Notes: a model not told the origin generated them from the sequence alone. Counted from the first letter of the stretch, positions 17,801-25,666 are shown. The stretch is DNA of 28,255 nucleotides from an uncultured Bacteroidota bacterium (GCA_902628605.1 CACONV010000011.1:1-28255), one strand, 5' to 3'. Translations and numbers: made by a program.

Positions 17801-20800
17801 TTTATCATTGCAACATCATCTATCGTTGTCGGATCTATTGCACTATAATCAGTATCTGTAGAACTAACAGATCCTGTAATAATTTGATAATTTATAGCTC
17901 CATCTTGGATGGGTACTGGATCGGGAAGACCTGTTACCGTAATAATTTGGGGAATATTCCAGTTTAAAGGAGAAAATGTCACTGTTGCCTGTACAGAACC
18001 CTCTGTTAGATCTGAAGAAGTCAAAACTAAATCAACAAAATCACTTGGTTTTGAATTCATGACTATCGAAAAGGATCCCTCATCCCCACTTTCATCTGTT
18101 AAATTATCAATCGGGACTATAGTAAAACCAGCCTGATCTATGTCTATTATTTCTGTTGGAATTGAAACATCTGAAAGATTATTATAACAATTTAATGTGT
18201 TAGTTGTATTAACAGACAATCCTAAATTGAAATTTTGATTGCCATCTACAATGAAATCAAGTTGAGGGTCAATTGTGATTGTCTGAGTAACGTTCCAATT
18301 TAAAGGTGTAAAAGTCAAACTACTTGAACTTACCGCAATCTCTGTGTTATCAATATTTACAAAATCCAAATAAACGTCTGAAGAGGGTGTTCCAGTTAAA
18401 CTCACCTCCAAAGGTACGTTAGGGTCATCTTCTCTTTTGGAAAGTGATGTTGGAGATACAACAATGGAAGGAGAGAAAACATTTATTGTAGCCTCGTCAG
18501 AAATGGTCTCACATTGGGTATTTAGCTTTCTTGTTTTAACTCTGTATTTTTTACCGTTAAGTGATATGTTTAGTGGTTGAACTGTTAATGTAGCAGAGTT
18601 TACTCCTGTATAATTTGCCTCGGGCGGATCAACACCAATATCCTCCCAAACAGCTCCGTTATAAGCTTGCCACTGATAAATGGAATCGTCGGGATCTGTA
18701 GTAACAACAGAAAAAGAATTTGTGTCGCTTACGCAAACAGACACAGAAACAGGATGAGAGGTAATTGAAACAAGTGTTGTTGCTTCTTGAAAATCAAAAA
18801 TGGTATTAGAATCTCCATCTAAAGGGGTCAGATATCCGCCCTGTCCAATAACCCTTCCCAAATAGTCTAATGTGATTGGTTCTGTTCCTAACCTCCCATT
18901 ATCATCTGGGTCACTAAAACCTGCCTCTACTGTGTCATAACATGTATCGTTATCACTATCAAGATCTTTGTAATCATAAAACGAGTCACTATCTGTATCT
19001 AATGGAAGATCTTTTAGTGAAATTTTAAATCCAAAAGTTGAGGTAGACAAAATACTTTCATTCGAATGAACTATATTAACTTCTGTAACTTCTCTTGCAT
19101 TGAATGAAAAACTGGAGTTCCCAGAGGGAGCCGGATTGTATTTAAATAAAAACTCATTCGCAGTAAACGATGTTACACCAGATTCAAAAATCCCGTCAAA
19201 ATTTGTGTCAACAAGAAGTCGATTATCAGGGTCTAACAGAGTTAAGGTCTTAATATTTGGACCTACTGAAACGCTAAATGATTCATCATCTACAATTGTA
19301 TGAGTATTATTGTCACTATTTGTAAGAATAAAGTTGAATTCATCAGAAAAAGTTAATTGATAATCCATATTTTCTGACCCCCCTGGTCCCACGGTTGACG
19401 TTACATTACCTGTATTATCTCCCACTAGGTTCGTAATAGAAGAACTTAATGACAAAATAGTTGAAACAGAAGCAGTTGTTGAAGAGCCAGTTGACAAATT
19501 CATTACCGGATTTACCAAATCTAATAGATCAAAAGAAACAGGACCTAAAGACTCCGTGCTATTAAATATACCATCATTGTCAACATCCAAATCAATATTG
19601 TCAGCAACTCCATCTGAATCAAAATCTGAAGGACAAACCGATACAGTTACCTCCTTAGATTCAAACTGCTGAATGGGATCTGTTCCGCACTGCTTTTGAG
19701 CAATGACCTTGTATTTCCCAGGTAAAGAGGGAGAATATGGACTAGTTGTAACACCCGTGTTAGAAAAACCTCCCCCAGTCTTATCATCATACCACCAAGA
19801 AAAACTATCATAAGAACCAATTCCATCAACAACTAAATTTACATTAGGTAGACAAAAATCTTCTGTTAGATTTATTTTATCTAGATTAATTTCTGGATTT
19901 TTTGTAAAACCTGAGTAAAATGCTCCAGAAGCACCAGAAGTATTTTTGTTCACATAAGAAACATAAAGTTCATCTTCGGATCTAACGCTTACATTTCCTT
20001 CTAAACTCCCAACATTGTAAATAGTGTAATCTGCATTTCCATTGGCGTTATTTGAGATTACATCGGGGAGAGAATTAACGTTTACATTTGTATTATTATC
20101 GTCTGAAACAAGTACTGTTGCTCCTGATTTTGTTATTATAAATAGTTCGCTATCAGCCATATTAACAGTACCTATTCTATCTATGTCAGGAATATTATTT
20201 ACCTCTGTTGTAGCAAGACAAGATAATGGTGGGACAAAAAACATTCCTTGATTTTTTTCTGCTGTAGTACCTCCAATACTTTGAAAAGCATATACACTTT
20301 CGGAAGTGTTAGCATAAATAGTAGGAACCGATACGGCATCATAATAATTACCCTCAATTATTGTGAATTCATTTTTATCTATAGTCGTATAAGGAATTAG
20401 ACTTCCATTTAAATAAATCTCAGTGTTGTCTACCGTTGCAATAAGTAAAACATTTTCCCATGCGTCTCCTCCCTTACCTCTTGTGAAAATATATTTTTTA
20501 CCAACTTTTTCTGCAGGTACAATTTGATCAAATCCAAAATCTCTTTCTGGACCGCTTCCAAAAGTACTATTTGCAGCCCCAGAGTTGACTACAATATCTT
20601 TATTTGACACAATCGAAGTCCCGATCAAGGTACTAGATGTAACCCCAGCCTGATCAATAGAAGCCGCAAGAATGTAGGATTCTCCCCTATTTAAATTTAT
20701 AGTTAGTGATGAAATGGAAGATGTTACGGTACCTGCATAGGTGGCAGAAGAATCTAAGTTCTCAAATGTAATATTTGTGTTATCTATGGTTGCCATCACA

Positions 20801-21339
20801 GAGATAAATTGAACTTGCCCAAGACCCGTGTTTGGAATCAATGGCATCCCTGCTTTAAAAGATTTTCCAAGTGCTGATTTACCCTTGGAAGTCATTGCTC
20901 CAGCTTGTGGAAATGTACTCCCACCTTGAGAATCCCCAAAAACCCTTACACCTACATATACCTCTTTTGAAGATTGAATTATATATCCTTTATCATTTAT
21001 TATTGAACCTGCAGTGAGAGTAGGACTTGCAAGATAGAGTTGTCCCCCATTTTGATCAGCACCAGTATTATCAATATCAAATCTGTAAGGGCTAGAATTT
21101 GAAACTGTTACATTAAATGGTATTCCACCAATCGGAGTTATTTGAACATCTACATTAGAAGTTTCAGGAGTCGAAATATATAAATATTGTCTTTTAAAAT
21201 AGGCGTTAGCAGAGGGGTCACCCCCACTTGTTAATGGAGGAATGTAGTGAAGATCACTTAATTGTGAATAAGTCTCATTTATTGAAATTATGAGTAGAAA
21301 AAAAACTATGTAAAAGTTATATCTAATCTTCATTGACAT
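14866..21339 (-). CDS. SprB-like giant surface adhesin, T9SS type B sorting domain
   Basis: Secreted repeat protein of 2157 residues, predicted to be exported by T9SS and displayed on the cell surface. Order: signal peptide (1 to about 25, ending TYSQ); an IgGFc-binding-like N-terminal domain (about 28-480; HYIPPLTSGG, YLYISTPE); a PKD/Ig-like segment (about 485-570); Ca-binding TSP3-type repeats (about 574-600); a beta domain (about 600-770); and a second TSP3 stretch with CYDTVEAGF (C800) and an Ig-like domain (about 845-955). Next come seven Calx-beta-like repeats (958-1782) and TSP3 repeats (1783 to about 1900; DSDGAGDDFDNCPD, DFDGDGIGDACDDD). A second CYDAVEAGF module (C1903) and an Ig-like domain follow, then the gliding-associated C-terminal domain (2062-2157; PNAFSPDGDGVND, YNRWG, GTYFYSI). 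It is much shorter than F. johnsoniae SprB (about 6500 residues). It precedes the SprF-like and OmpA genes without gaps. No consensus promoter was found in the 49-nt upstream gap. Met3 (21333) is an alternative start. Confidence 0.92.
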   Translation of the reverse strand: MSMKIRYNFYIVFFLLIISINETYSQLSDLHYIPPLTSGGDPSANAYFKRQYLYISTPETSNVDVQITPIGGIPFNVTVSNSSPYRFDIDNTGADQNGGQLYLASPTLTAGSIINDKGYIIQSSKEVYVGVRVFGDSQGGSTFPQAGAMTSKGKSALGKSFKAGMPLIPNTGLGQVQFISVMATIDNTNITFENLDSSATYAGTVTSSISSLTINLNRGESYILAASIDQAGVTSSTLIGTSIVSNKDIVVNSGAANSTFGSGPERDFGFDQIVPAEKVGKKYIFTRGKGGDAWENVLLIATVDNTEIYLNGSLIPYTTIDKNEFTIIEGNYYDAVSVPTIYANTSESVYAFQSIGGTTAEKNQGMFFVPPLSCLATTEVNNIPDIDRIGTVNMADSELFIITKSGATVLVSDDNNTNVNVNSLPDVISNNANGNADYTIYNVGSLEGNVSVRSEDELYVSYVNKNTSGASGAFYSGFTKNPEINLDKINLTEDFCLPNVNLVVDGIGSYDSFSWWYDDKTGGGFSNTGVTTSPYSPSLPGKYKVIAQKQCGTDPIQQFESKEVTVSVCPSDFDSDGVADNIDLDVDNDGIFNSTESLGPVSFDLLDLVNPVMNLSTGSSTTASVSTILSLSSSITNLVGDNTGNVTSTVGPGGSENMDYQLTFSDEFNFILTNSDNNTHTIVDDESFSVSVGPNIKTLTLLDPDNRLLVDTNFDGIFESGVTSFTANEFLFKYNPAPSGNSSFSFNAREVTEVNIVHSNESILSTSTFGFKISLKDLPLDTDSDSFYDYKDLDSDNDTCYDTVEAGFSDPDDNGRLGTEPITLDYLGRVIGQGGYLTPLDGDSNTIFDFQEATTLVSITSHPVSVSVCVSDTNSFSVVTTDPDDSIYQWQAYNGAVWEDIGVDPPEANYTGVNSATLTVQPLNISLNGKKYRVKTRKLNTQCETISDEATINVFSPSIVVSPTSLSKREDDPNVPLEVSLTGTPSSDVYLDFVNIDNTEIAVSSSSLTFTPLNWNVTQTITIDPQLDFIVDGNQNFNLGLSVNTTNTLNCYNNLSDVSIPTEIIDIDQAGFTIVPIDNLTDESGDEGSFSIVMNSKPSDFVDLVLTSSDLTEGSVQATVTFSPLNWNIPQIITVTGLPDPVPIQDGAINYQIITGSVSSTDTDYSAIDPTTIDDVAMINQDLDGVGIELTVLPDSSTAYVSTSKKSDNSTDESGNSLIVEFNLTTLPLFSADVTIPLSISGDLDEVSLSTSSITILNANWNTPSLNKVIVTGLDDDIIDGDIALKLVTGDPQSADPAYDNLNASDVADVDFSNLDNDNPGFVVGPISNDLEEAGNQANFFVVLSSRPNTQVLLNISTNDSTEAEVDASYQTIVFNPAEWNIPQNVYLNSVNDDIIDGDKTSTILISVDGSSDPNFIGLDNQSINVVTLDDDESNILITEIDLLTSEDEDKGFFEVRLTSKPDSPVTVSFSSSNLNEGTVIPEITFDSSNWDQPKLVYVTGIDDFPPVTDGPQDYDITVSNVFSLDPNYGTIDPNAFDPITFTNQDNDSPAIIVKVMNDDYTTSEDLESVIIGFKLTSEPLSWVDIPVSIGSNSDEVGLADNVVRIEKENWDDFSLNQITLAGIDDFIIDGDQTFEFITGDPVSLDLFYGVLNDDDVADINLINEDNDFPFLNISEPEILSEDKNSTSITISLGNKPTGKVKIVFELTDVTEVSINKLEIEFDEFNWNVSQELVLYGVDDPFLDGDIQSNLILKIHPDTEDINYLNMQSVSVELVTLDNEKDSDSDGAGDDFDNCPDISNPDQKDFDGDGIGDACDDDIDGDGVLNETETIDNTSSYNACSFLPLSVTLPITVLVDCDLDDVYDKDDIDDDNDGILDILEGDEDIDGDGLPNSVDIDSDNDGCYDAVEAGFNDGDNDGVLGTGPVIFDNVGRVLNQGGYTQPIDRSGDGIPEFKQYGEELFFTVQPTSKRINNNALEIEAQININGYAGFKWQENVGTKESPLWSNISNDSNYSGANSNILQISNLKAIPSGRQFRVVVENLFNGCLPDLMSDVVTFGKVDLFIPNAFSPDGDGVNDTWEITGIENAVGYKLIIYNRWGIKVYETNNYKNDWAGASQTDSFISKDNMLPEGTYFYSIIWGDQTEPTKGFVYIKRRNN
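15505..15651 (-). repeat. Composite TSP3/CYDxVEAGF module, C-side copy
   Basis: Residues 1897-1945, containing SDND, CYDAVEAGF, a DNDG turn, VGRVLNQGGY and PIDR. This is the second copy of the module at 18814-18960, on the other side of the Calx-beta array. An Ig-like domain (WQENVG, YSGANS, GRQFRVV) follows, then the sorting domain. Confidence 0.75.
15994..17037 (-). repeat. Repeat supermodule 2 (types A-B-C: R5, R6, R7)
   Basis: Residues 1435-1782. R5 is type A (SNLNEGTV, TFDSSNW, VTGIDD, YGTIDP). R6 is type B (VDIPVSI, SDEVGL, DDFIIDGD, ITGDPVSLD, NDDDVADIN). R7 is type C (DVTEVSI, DDPFLDGDIQS, MQSVSVELVTLDNE). The match to supermodule 1 is in register, repeat by repeat. Confidence 0.7.
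17038..18126 (-). repeat. Repeat supermodule 1 (types A-B-C: R2, R3, R4)
   Basis: Residues 1072-1434. R2 is type A (SDLTEGSV, TFSPLNW, VTGLPD, YSAIDP). R3 is type B (VTIPLSI, LDEVSL, DDIIDGD, VTGDPQSAD, NASDVADVD). R4 is type C (DSTEAEV, DDIIDGDKTS, LDNQSINVVTLDDDE). Each resembles its counterpart three positions later more than it resembles its neighbours, by hand comparison. Confidence 0.7.
18814..18960 (-). repeat. Composite TSP3/CYDxVEAGF module, N-side copy
   Basis: Residues 794-842, containing SDND, CYDTVEAGF, a DDNG turn, LGRVIGQGGY and a closing PLDG. It aligns without gaps to residues 1897-1945; I count about 30 identities in 49 by hand. In both places it is followed by an Ig-like domain with a tryptophan core and a YxG...GxxxRV pattern. 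Confidence 0.75.
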
Positions 21340-21388
21340 TTTTTACCCTTTTAACAAATACTAAATTATTTGATTTTCAGCAAAATAG

Positions 21389-22441
21389 CTAAACATTGAT
21401 CTCTTTAAATCGATTTAAATCCACTTCTTCAGGAAATGGTAAACCATAATAAATATAATTATATAACCAAAAGGATAAGGTTGGAGCAAGAAGAATTCCC
21501 CTAGAACCCAATCCATTTAAGAGGTATATATTTTTATAATCCGGGTGGAAACCAATCATTGGCCTACGATCTATTGTTGTAGGTCTCATACTAGCCTTAT
21601 GATCAATAATCTTGTAAGGTAATGTAATTATACTCTCAAGTTTTTCAATCAACCACTCTTTTTTTAATTGAGTTGGTTTATTTTTTTTATCTAAATTATC
21701 ATATGTCGCTCCAACCCAGTAATGTTCATTTTCTAAGGGCATAATAAAAATTGATGACCTCTTAATAATTTTATTCAAATTCAAATTTGGAATCTTTACA
21801 ATTAAAAATTCCCCTTTGGAACCTTTTACTGGTAAATGTTTAAAAAATGGATTACTGATAATACCATAGCCCTCGCAGAAAACAATATTTTCAGCAAGAA
21901 TGTTGTCATAAACGATTTTTTTGTTGTCAGAAAAAAGTTTTGAAAAATCAAAGTCCCTAATAAGATAATTGTCATTTAATTTTTTTTTAAATTCATTAAT
22001 AAGATTTAGAGTGGAAATTCTACCACATTTTTTAACTAACCCATATCCAAATTCAGTCAGTACTCCTTTAATTTTTTTAGTATGTATTTTACTATCTAAA
22101 AACTCCTTCAGAACTGGTTTTTTGGAAGCAACTGCCCAATTATTTTGATCTGAAAAGCTTGAAAAAACCTTTAAAATATCGTTCTTAAAAATTATTTGGT
22201 TTTTGTATTTATTCTCAATTTTTTTAAAAAAAATAATAGCATTTTTGTGAAATTCTTCTCCATTCCATGTCATATTATACCTTTTTAAAACTGTAGGATT
22301 GAATATTCCGGCAGCAATTTTTGAAGATCCTGGTTTTTTATTATCAATTACATAAAAACTTTTTTTATTTTGATATAAAGTTTCTGCATAACAAATCCCA
22401 GCAATACCCATTCCGACAATAATTGTATCTACCTTTTTCAA
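21389..22441 (-). CDS. FAD-dependent oxidoreductase (DAO family)
   Basis: Probable cytoplasmic flavoenzyme of the D-amino-acid oxidase/glycine oxidase fold, 350 residues. The N-terminal Rossmann motif is VDTIIVGMGIAG with G10, G12 and G15. IAAGIFNPTVLKRY follows, as in related DAO proteins. The C-terminal FAD-binding segment is MRPTTIDRRPMIG, then NGLGSRGILLAPTLS. The substrate is not determinable by eye; the related MnmC C-terminal domain is an alternative relative, but no methyltransferase half is present. In flavobacteria a gene of this type commonly follows gldN, although a terminator between them here argues for separate transcription or read-through. The adhesin gene begins 49 nt downstream in the same direction. 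Confidence 0.85.
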   Translation of the reverse strand: MKKVDTIIVGMGIAGICYAETLYQNKKSFYVIDNKKPGSSKIAAGIFNPTVLKRYNMTWNGEEFHKNAIIFFKKIENKYKNQIIFKNDILKVFSSFSDQNNWAVASKKPVLKEFLDSKIHTKKIKGVLTEFGYGLVKKCGRISTLNLINEFKKKLNDNYLIRDFDFSKLFSDNKKIVYDNILAENIVFCEGYGIISNPFFKHLPVKGSKGEFLIVKIPNLNLNKIIKRSSIFIMPLENEHYWVGATYDNLDKKNKPTQLKKEWLIEKLESIITLPYKIIDHKASMRPTTIDRRPMIGFHPDYKNIYLLNGLGSRGILLAPTLSFWLYNYIYYGLPFPEEVDLNRFKEINV

Positions 22442-22452
22442 TATTAAGGGAT

Positions 22453-22484
22453 AAAAAAATGCCGCTGTAATAGCGGCACTTTTA
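22453..22484 (-). terminator. Intrinsic terminator at the end of the gldKLMN operon
   Basis: Stem TGCCGCT (22460-22466) with AGCGGCA (22472-22478) around a 5-nt loop. Read on the minus strand it is followed by seven T (the A run 22453-22459), and the stem can be extended by A-T pairs. It lies between the gldN stop and the oxidoreductase start, and is one of the most GC-rich short motifs in the intergenic DNA. Confidence 0.85.
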
Positions 22485-22499
22485 GTGTTTTAGAATTCC

Positions 22500-23390
22500 T
22501 TAATTGTTCCACATATCTTGTTCAAAATCTCGAATAACTGATTTGATTCTTTCTGACTCCAATAACTGTTGTAAAGCATCCTCGAAAATATATTCATTAA
22601 TTAATCTATCTTCATAAACGTTTTCTTCCTTATAAATGATTGAATTAAATCTTCTTGAATTCAACATATGGTCATAAGTAATAGGCTGTGATGAATTTCT
22701 CGTATTAAATACAGTAGATGTATTTAAGGAAATTCTGGCATCTGGAAACCATATCCAAAAAAGTTCTACTAAATCTTGTTCTGCCTCAGGCTTATCTAAT
22801 GTATAAACGTCGGGGGCTACAGGAGCTAATCCTAACAATCTATATTTTAGTTCACCTTGTCTTTTATTAAAGTACCAGGTCCCCTTAATTCTATATTGTC
22901 TTATTTCTCTTGCCGTTATATTTCTTCTATTGACATACTGTGGGTCAAGAGCTTCTCCAGCATTTAATTGTTCAAAACCAGCATCTAATGTATCAATAGA
23001 TACTAGTTTATCTAAAATTTCTCTGTATGTTAACTTAATTTGAAAATAGTCATCGTCATATACCTCCTTAATATTCCCACTTCTTAAATTATTTTTTAAA
23101 ATGTGAAATAAAGATCTTCTGTCTGGACCAAGATTTAATGTATCAGTAGGATAATAATAGGGAAAATTTATTCTTTCATCTAAATCAATTATTTCCCAAA
23201 CAGTCTTAGACCATAGGATGTCTCTGTCGTCTATGAACCCGTATTCCAAAGGTTCCTCATCATTTGCTACAATTTGCTTTTCGTTTAATTGTCCTACATC
23301 CTGGGGAACTCTTGCATTAAGAAGATTTGCTTGAGAATATAATCCGAGGCTAGAAAAAACAAAAATTGAGAAAAAAAGGTAAATTTTCAT
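22500..23390 (-). CDS. gldN: T9SS ring protein GldN
   Basis: Periplasmic component of the GldK/GldN (PorK/PorN) ring that works with the GldLM motor in type IX secretion and gliding. It has 296 residues. The signal peptide ends near LYSQ (about 20). The mature protein has the family pattern: GFIDDRDILWSKTVWEIIDLDERINFPYYYP, quoted as DDRDILWSKTVWEIIDLDER and NFPYYYP; RRSLFHILK; YFQIKLTYREIL; RQYRIKGTWYFNK; and LFWIWFPDAR. It starts 7 nt after gldM and is the last gene of gldK-L-M-N; a strong terminator follows 16 nt after its stop. Length and motifs are normal. Confidence 0.96.
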   Translation of the reverse strand: MKIYLFFSIFVFSSLGLYSQANLLNARVPQDVGQLNEKQIVANDEEPLEYGFIDDRDILWSKTVWEIIDLDERINFPYYYPTDTLNLGPDRRSLFHILKNNLRSGNIKEVYDDDYFQIKLTYREILDKLVSIDTLDAGFEQLNAGEALDPQYVNRRNITAREIRQYRIKGTWYFNKRQGELKYRLLGLAPVAPDVYTLDKPEAEQDLVELFWIWFPDARISLNTSTVFNTRNSSQPITYDHMLNSRRFNSIIYKEENVYEDRLINEYIFEDALQQLLESERIKSVIRDFEQDMWNN

Positions 23391-23397
23391 TTATAGT

Positions 23398-24981
23398 TTA
23401 ATTTACTAATTCACAAATTACAGGTGAAACCTTCTTAAACCGATAGCTAGGATTGGATGGATTTTGAACTTTTATATCAAAAATTTGGACATTTGATCCA
23501 ACCTTTGCTCTTCTTAAGGCTGTTTTTGCTTTGTTGTCTAGTTTATTTCCGTTTACAGAGATAGTTGCTTGGCCTGGAACTTTAAATTTAAAACTTACTG
23601 TTCTAAGTTTTATATCAAAATCAAAATCATCAAGTATCGCTCCTATTGTGGCAATTGATAAATTGTTTTTGGGAATTTTAATATCACCTGATTGACCTCG
23701 CACAGTTCCTGTCGGTCTAGGAATATCTTTGATCCTAAATTTTGTATTGGTATTTATACTTTGTCCGTCTGGAAGCGTTGCTCCGGCCCTTATTGTTACC
23801 TCTCTACCCTTTCCTGGAGTCATTACATACTTGCTTCCTCTAACCCTTTTGAGTCCGGGTGCAGATGCTCTGATTTTGTTATCTGCAATACCTGGTATTG
23901 AAATTGTCATTGGGTTTTCAACCCCTCTATAAACTACATTCATTTTGTCTGCTGAAATGACAGCAGAGTTGGGTTTTGCAATAACAGCAAATGACTGATC
24001 TACAGGTATTTTTGATTCCTCTCCTTCATTAAGAAAAACTAAATTACCTTCAATTTTTCTGTCACCAGGTCTCCCAGAACTAATATTCAATTTAACACCA
24101 CCTGGTATTTTCTCATATTCATCTTCATTTAACTTTCTACCATCTAGAGTGAGTTCAACATTATTTGGATTTTGGGCTCCGCCTTTTCTTCCTAAAACTA
24201 CACTCCCATCGAATGTTTCTCCTTGATAATAGGCACCTTTATCCGCTTTTAACAAAGTAATATAATTTGAAGTATTAACCTTACTTTCAATTTCAAGCTC
24301 TTTACCAAGTAAAGCATTCAAAACATCACTTTCCGTTAGTCTTATATCATTTTGCATCATTGTTAGTTTAGCTAATGACGAAATTAGTGGGAATCCTTCA
24401 TAATTTGCTTGAAGCCATGATTGTTTTGTACCGTCTCTTGTTTCAACCATATCCTCTAAATCCCCTGTATTGAATCTTTCCTCAACAAGTTCAGTATATC
24501 TTGGAAATTTGGATGCAAATACTTGTATGACATGAGCTTTGTAGGATCTAATCATTTCTAGGAATTTAGATCCTTCTTCCGATATACCATTTGCATCAAA
24601 GAAAATCAAATCTAACTCTTCACCTTTATCCATTCTAGAGTATTCAATAAGGTCAGGGTCGTCTACTCTTTGCTTTTCAGTTATTCGGTCCTTAATTCCT
24701 TGAATTTCATTGTAAAATTCATCTGCTTCTTTTTTAATTTCAACAGCAATTCTGTTGTTATCTATCCATTTGCCTTCTTTTTCCTTAGCATTTACCTCAA
24801 TTTTATTATAATAAATATCATTACTTTGATCGACTCTATCGTTGGCACTAGCTATCTTTTTAAACATTTGTCCAAATCCATCAAGGACTTCTTTACTCAC
24901 ATTCAGAGCTAGCATAGTAATAAACACTAAATACATCAGAGCGATAAGCTTCTGACGTGGGGTTTCTTTTGCTCCTGCCAT
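23398..24981 (-). CDS. gldM: T9SS/gliding motor protein GldM
   Basis: Inner-membrane motor subunit with one N-terminal transmembrane helix and a long periplasmic part that transmits motion to the GldKN ring. It has 527 residues, the usual size. N-terminus MAGAKETPRQKLIALMYLVF: R9 precedes the helix (about 11-28), the position I recall as the arginine that pairs with the GldL glutamate in the F. johnsoniae motor. KEVLDGF follows. The periplasmic region (about 40-527) contains a helical first domain, then beta-rich domains (GAYYQGETFDGSVVLGR, RGVENPMTISIPG, PRPTGTVRG). It begins 6 nt after gldL and ends 7 nt before gldN, clearly in one operon. Confidence 0.97.
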   Translation of the reverse strand: MAGAKETPRQKLIALMYLVFITMLALNVSKEVLDGFGQMFKKIASANDRVDQSNDIYYNKIEVNAKEKEGKWIDNNRIAVEIKKEADEFYNEIQGIKDRITEKQRVDDPDLIEYSRMDKGEELDLIFFDANGISEEGSKFLEMIRSYKAHVIQVFASKFPRYTELVEERFNTGDLEDMVETRDGTKQSWLQANYEGFPLISSLAKLTMMQNDIRLTESDVLNALLGKELEIESKVNTSNYITLLKADKGAYYQGETFDGSVVLGRKGGAQNPNNVELTLDGRKLNEDEYEKIPGGVKLNISSGRPGDRKIEGNLVFLNEGEESKIPVDQSFAVIAKPNSAVISADKMNVVYRGVENPMTISIPGIADNKIRASAPGLKRVRGSKYVMTPGKGREVTIRAGATLPDGQSINTNTKFRIKDIPRPTGTVRGQSGDIKIPKNNLSIATIGAILDDFDFDIKLRTVSFKFKVPGQATISVNGNKLDNKAKTALRRAKVGSNVQIFDIKVQNPSNPSYRFKKVSPVICELVN

Positions 24982-24987
24982 AATCTC

Positions 24988-25629
24988 TTAGTTTTTATTC
25001 ATTGCAGAGAGCATTCCCTTGTAAACCTGGTTAAGAGAGGCTAAATTCTCAGATAAAGATTGCATTTGGCTTCTTAGTAACTCTGCATTTTCGGCAACTT
25101 GCTCATTATAATTGTTATGTTGTCCGGCATTTTTTACTTGCGAAGCATATAGTTGATTTAAAGATTGTAACTGTCCAGCAGCTTTGTTTAATTCTTCAGC
25201 GTAATTTTGAGAAGATGCTGCAGCATCAGAAGCAGGTGACAAAGCACTTGCTGTATTTTCTAGATTTTGAATACTTTTGGTAAGACCACTTACTAAACCA
25301 ACATCTAACTTGGCCTCTCTAAGCATTGTATCTATTTTAGAACTAAGTCCTTCGTCCTTTGATCCAGAACCTGAACTTCCGCCAGAATGTTTGCTTACAT
25401 ATTCGTCTTGTTCTTCTTTTACATCGTCCAACATGATTCCACCTACGAAGAAAATTATAGCTTCAGTACCCAGCCCTAAACCTAAAACGACTCCTCCTGT
25501 AATCGGGCCTATTTCTAAGTGGAGAATTTTAAATAATGCTCCTAAAATAACAACAGCTCCCCCGATTTGGAAAAGCATGTGCATAATAATTTTTCTTCTT
25601 AATCTTCCTTTTAATTGTTTTGCATCCAT
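24988..25629 (-). CDS. gldL: T9SS/gliding motor protein GldL
   Basis: Inner-membrane stator-like subunit that converts proton-motive force to motion with GldM. It has 213 residues. Two transmembrane helices (about 17-37 and 43-66; GGAVVILGALFKILHLEIGP, then TGGVVLGLGLGTEAIIFFVG) are followed by a cytoplasmic helical tail with a Gly/Ser-rich linker (GGSSGSGSKDEG). K34, H37 and the membrane glutamate E56 occupy the positions I recall as K27, H30 and E49 of F. johnsoniae GldL. The residue at the position of its E59 is M66 here, with D68/D69 close by. The basic N-terminus (KGRLRRK) is about seven residues longer than in the homologue I recall. It lies 37 nt after gldK and 6 nt before gldM. Confidence 0.95.
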   Translation of the reverse strand: MDAKQLKGRLRRKIIMHMLFQIGGAVVILGALFKILHLEIGPITGGVVLGLGLGTEAIIFFVGGIMLDDVKEEQDEYVSKHSGGSSGSGSKDEGLSSKIDTMLREAKLDVGLVSGLTKSIQNLENTASALSPASDAAASSQNYAEELNKAAGQLQSLNQLYASQVKNAGQHNNYNEQVAENAELLRSQMQSLSENLASLNQVYKGMLSAMNKN

Positions 25630-25666
25630 TTTTGTTTAATTTAAGTATTCTTTAAAGATAAAATTT

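Larger units (their letters stand above)
15994..18468 (-). repeat. Seven Calx-beta-like protein repeats (R1-R7) in the adhesin
   Basis: Repeat boundaries placed by eye (residues): R1 958-1071, R2 1072-1185, R3 1186-1321, R4 1322-1434, R5 1435-1551, R6 1552-1671, R7 1672-1782. Each contains a conserved NW or EW near the middle (LNWN, NANW, AEWN, SNWD, ENWD, FNWN), a VxGxDD or equivalent turn, a DGD or DG, and an acidic end (DxDND, LDDDE, LDNE). The acidic turns are typical calcium ligands in this family. The repeats are diverged at DNA level, so no long direct nucleotide repeat is expected. Confidence 0.8.

Noticed and set aside
15994..18468. The repeat array as a CRISPR or nucleotide tandem repeat
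   Set aside because: The periodicity is at protein level (111-136 residues per unit), with diverged DNA and no short identical direct repeats with spacers.
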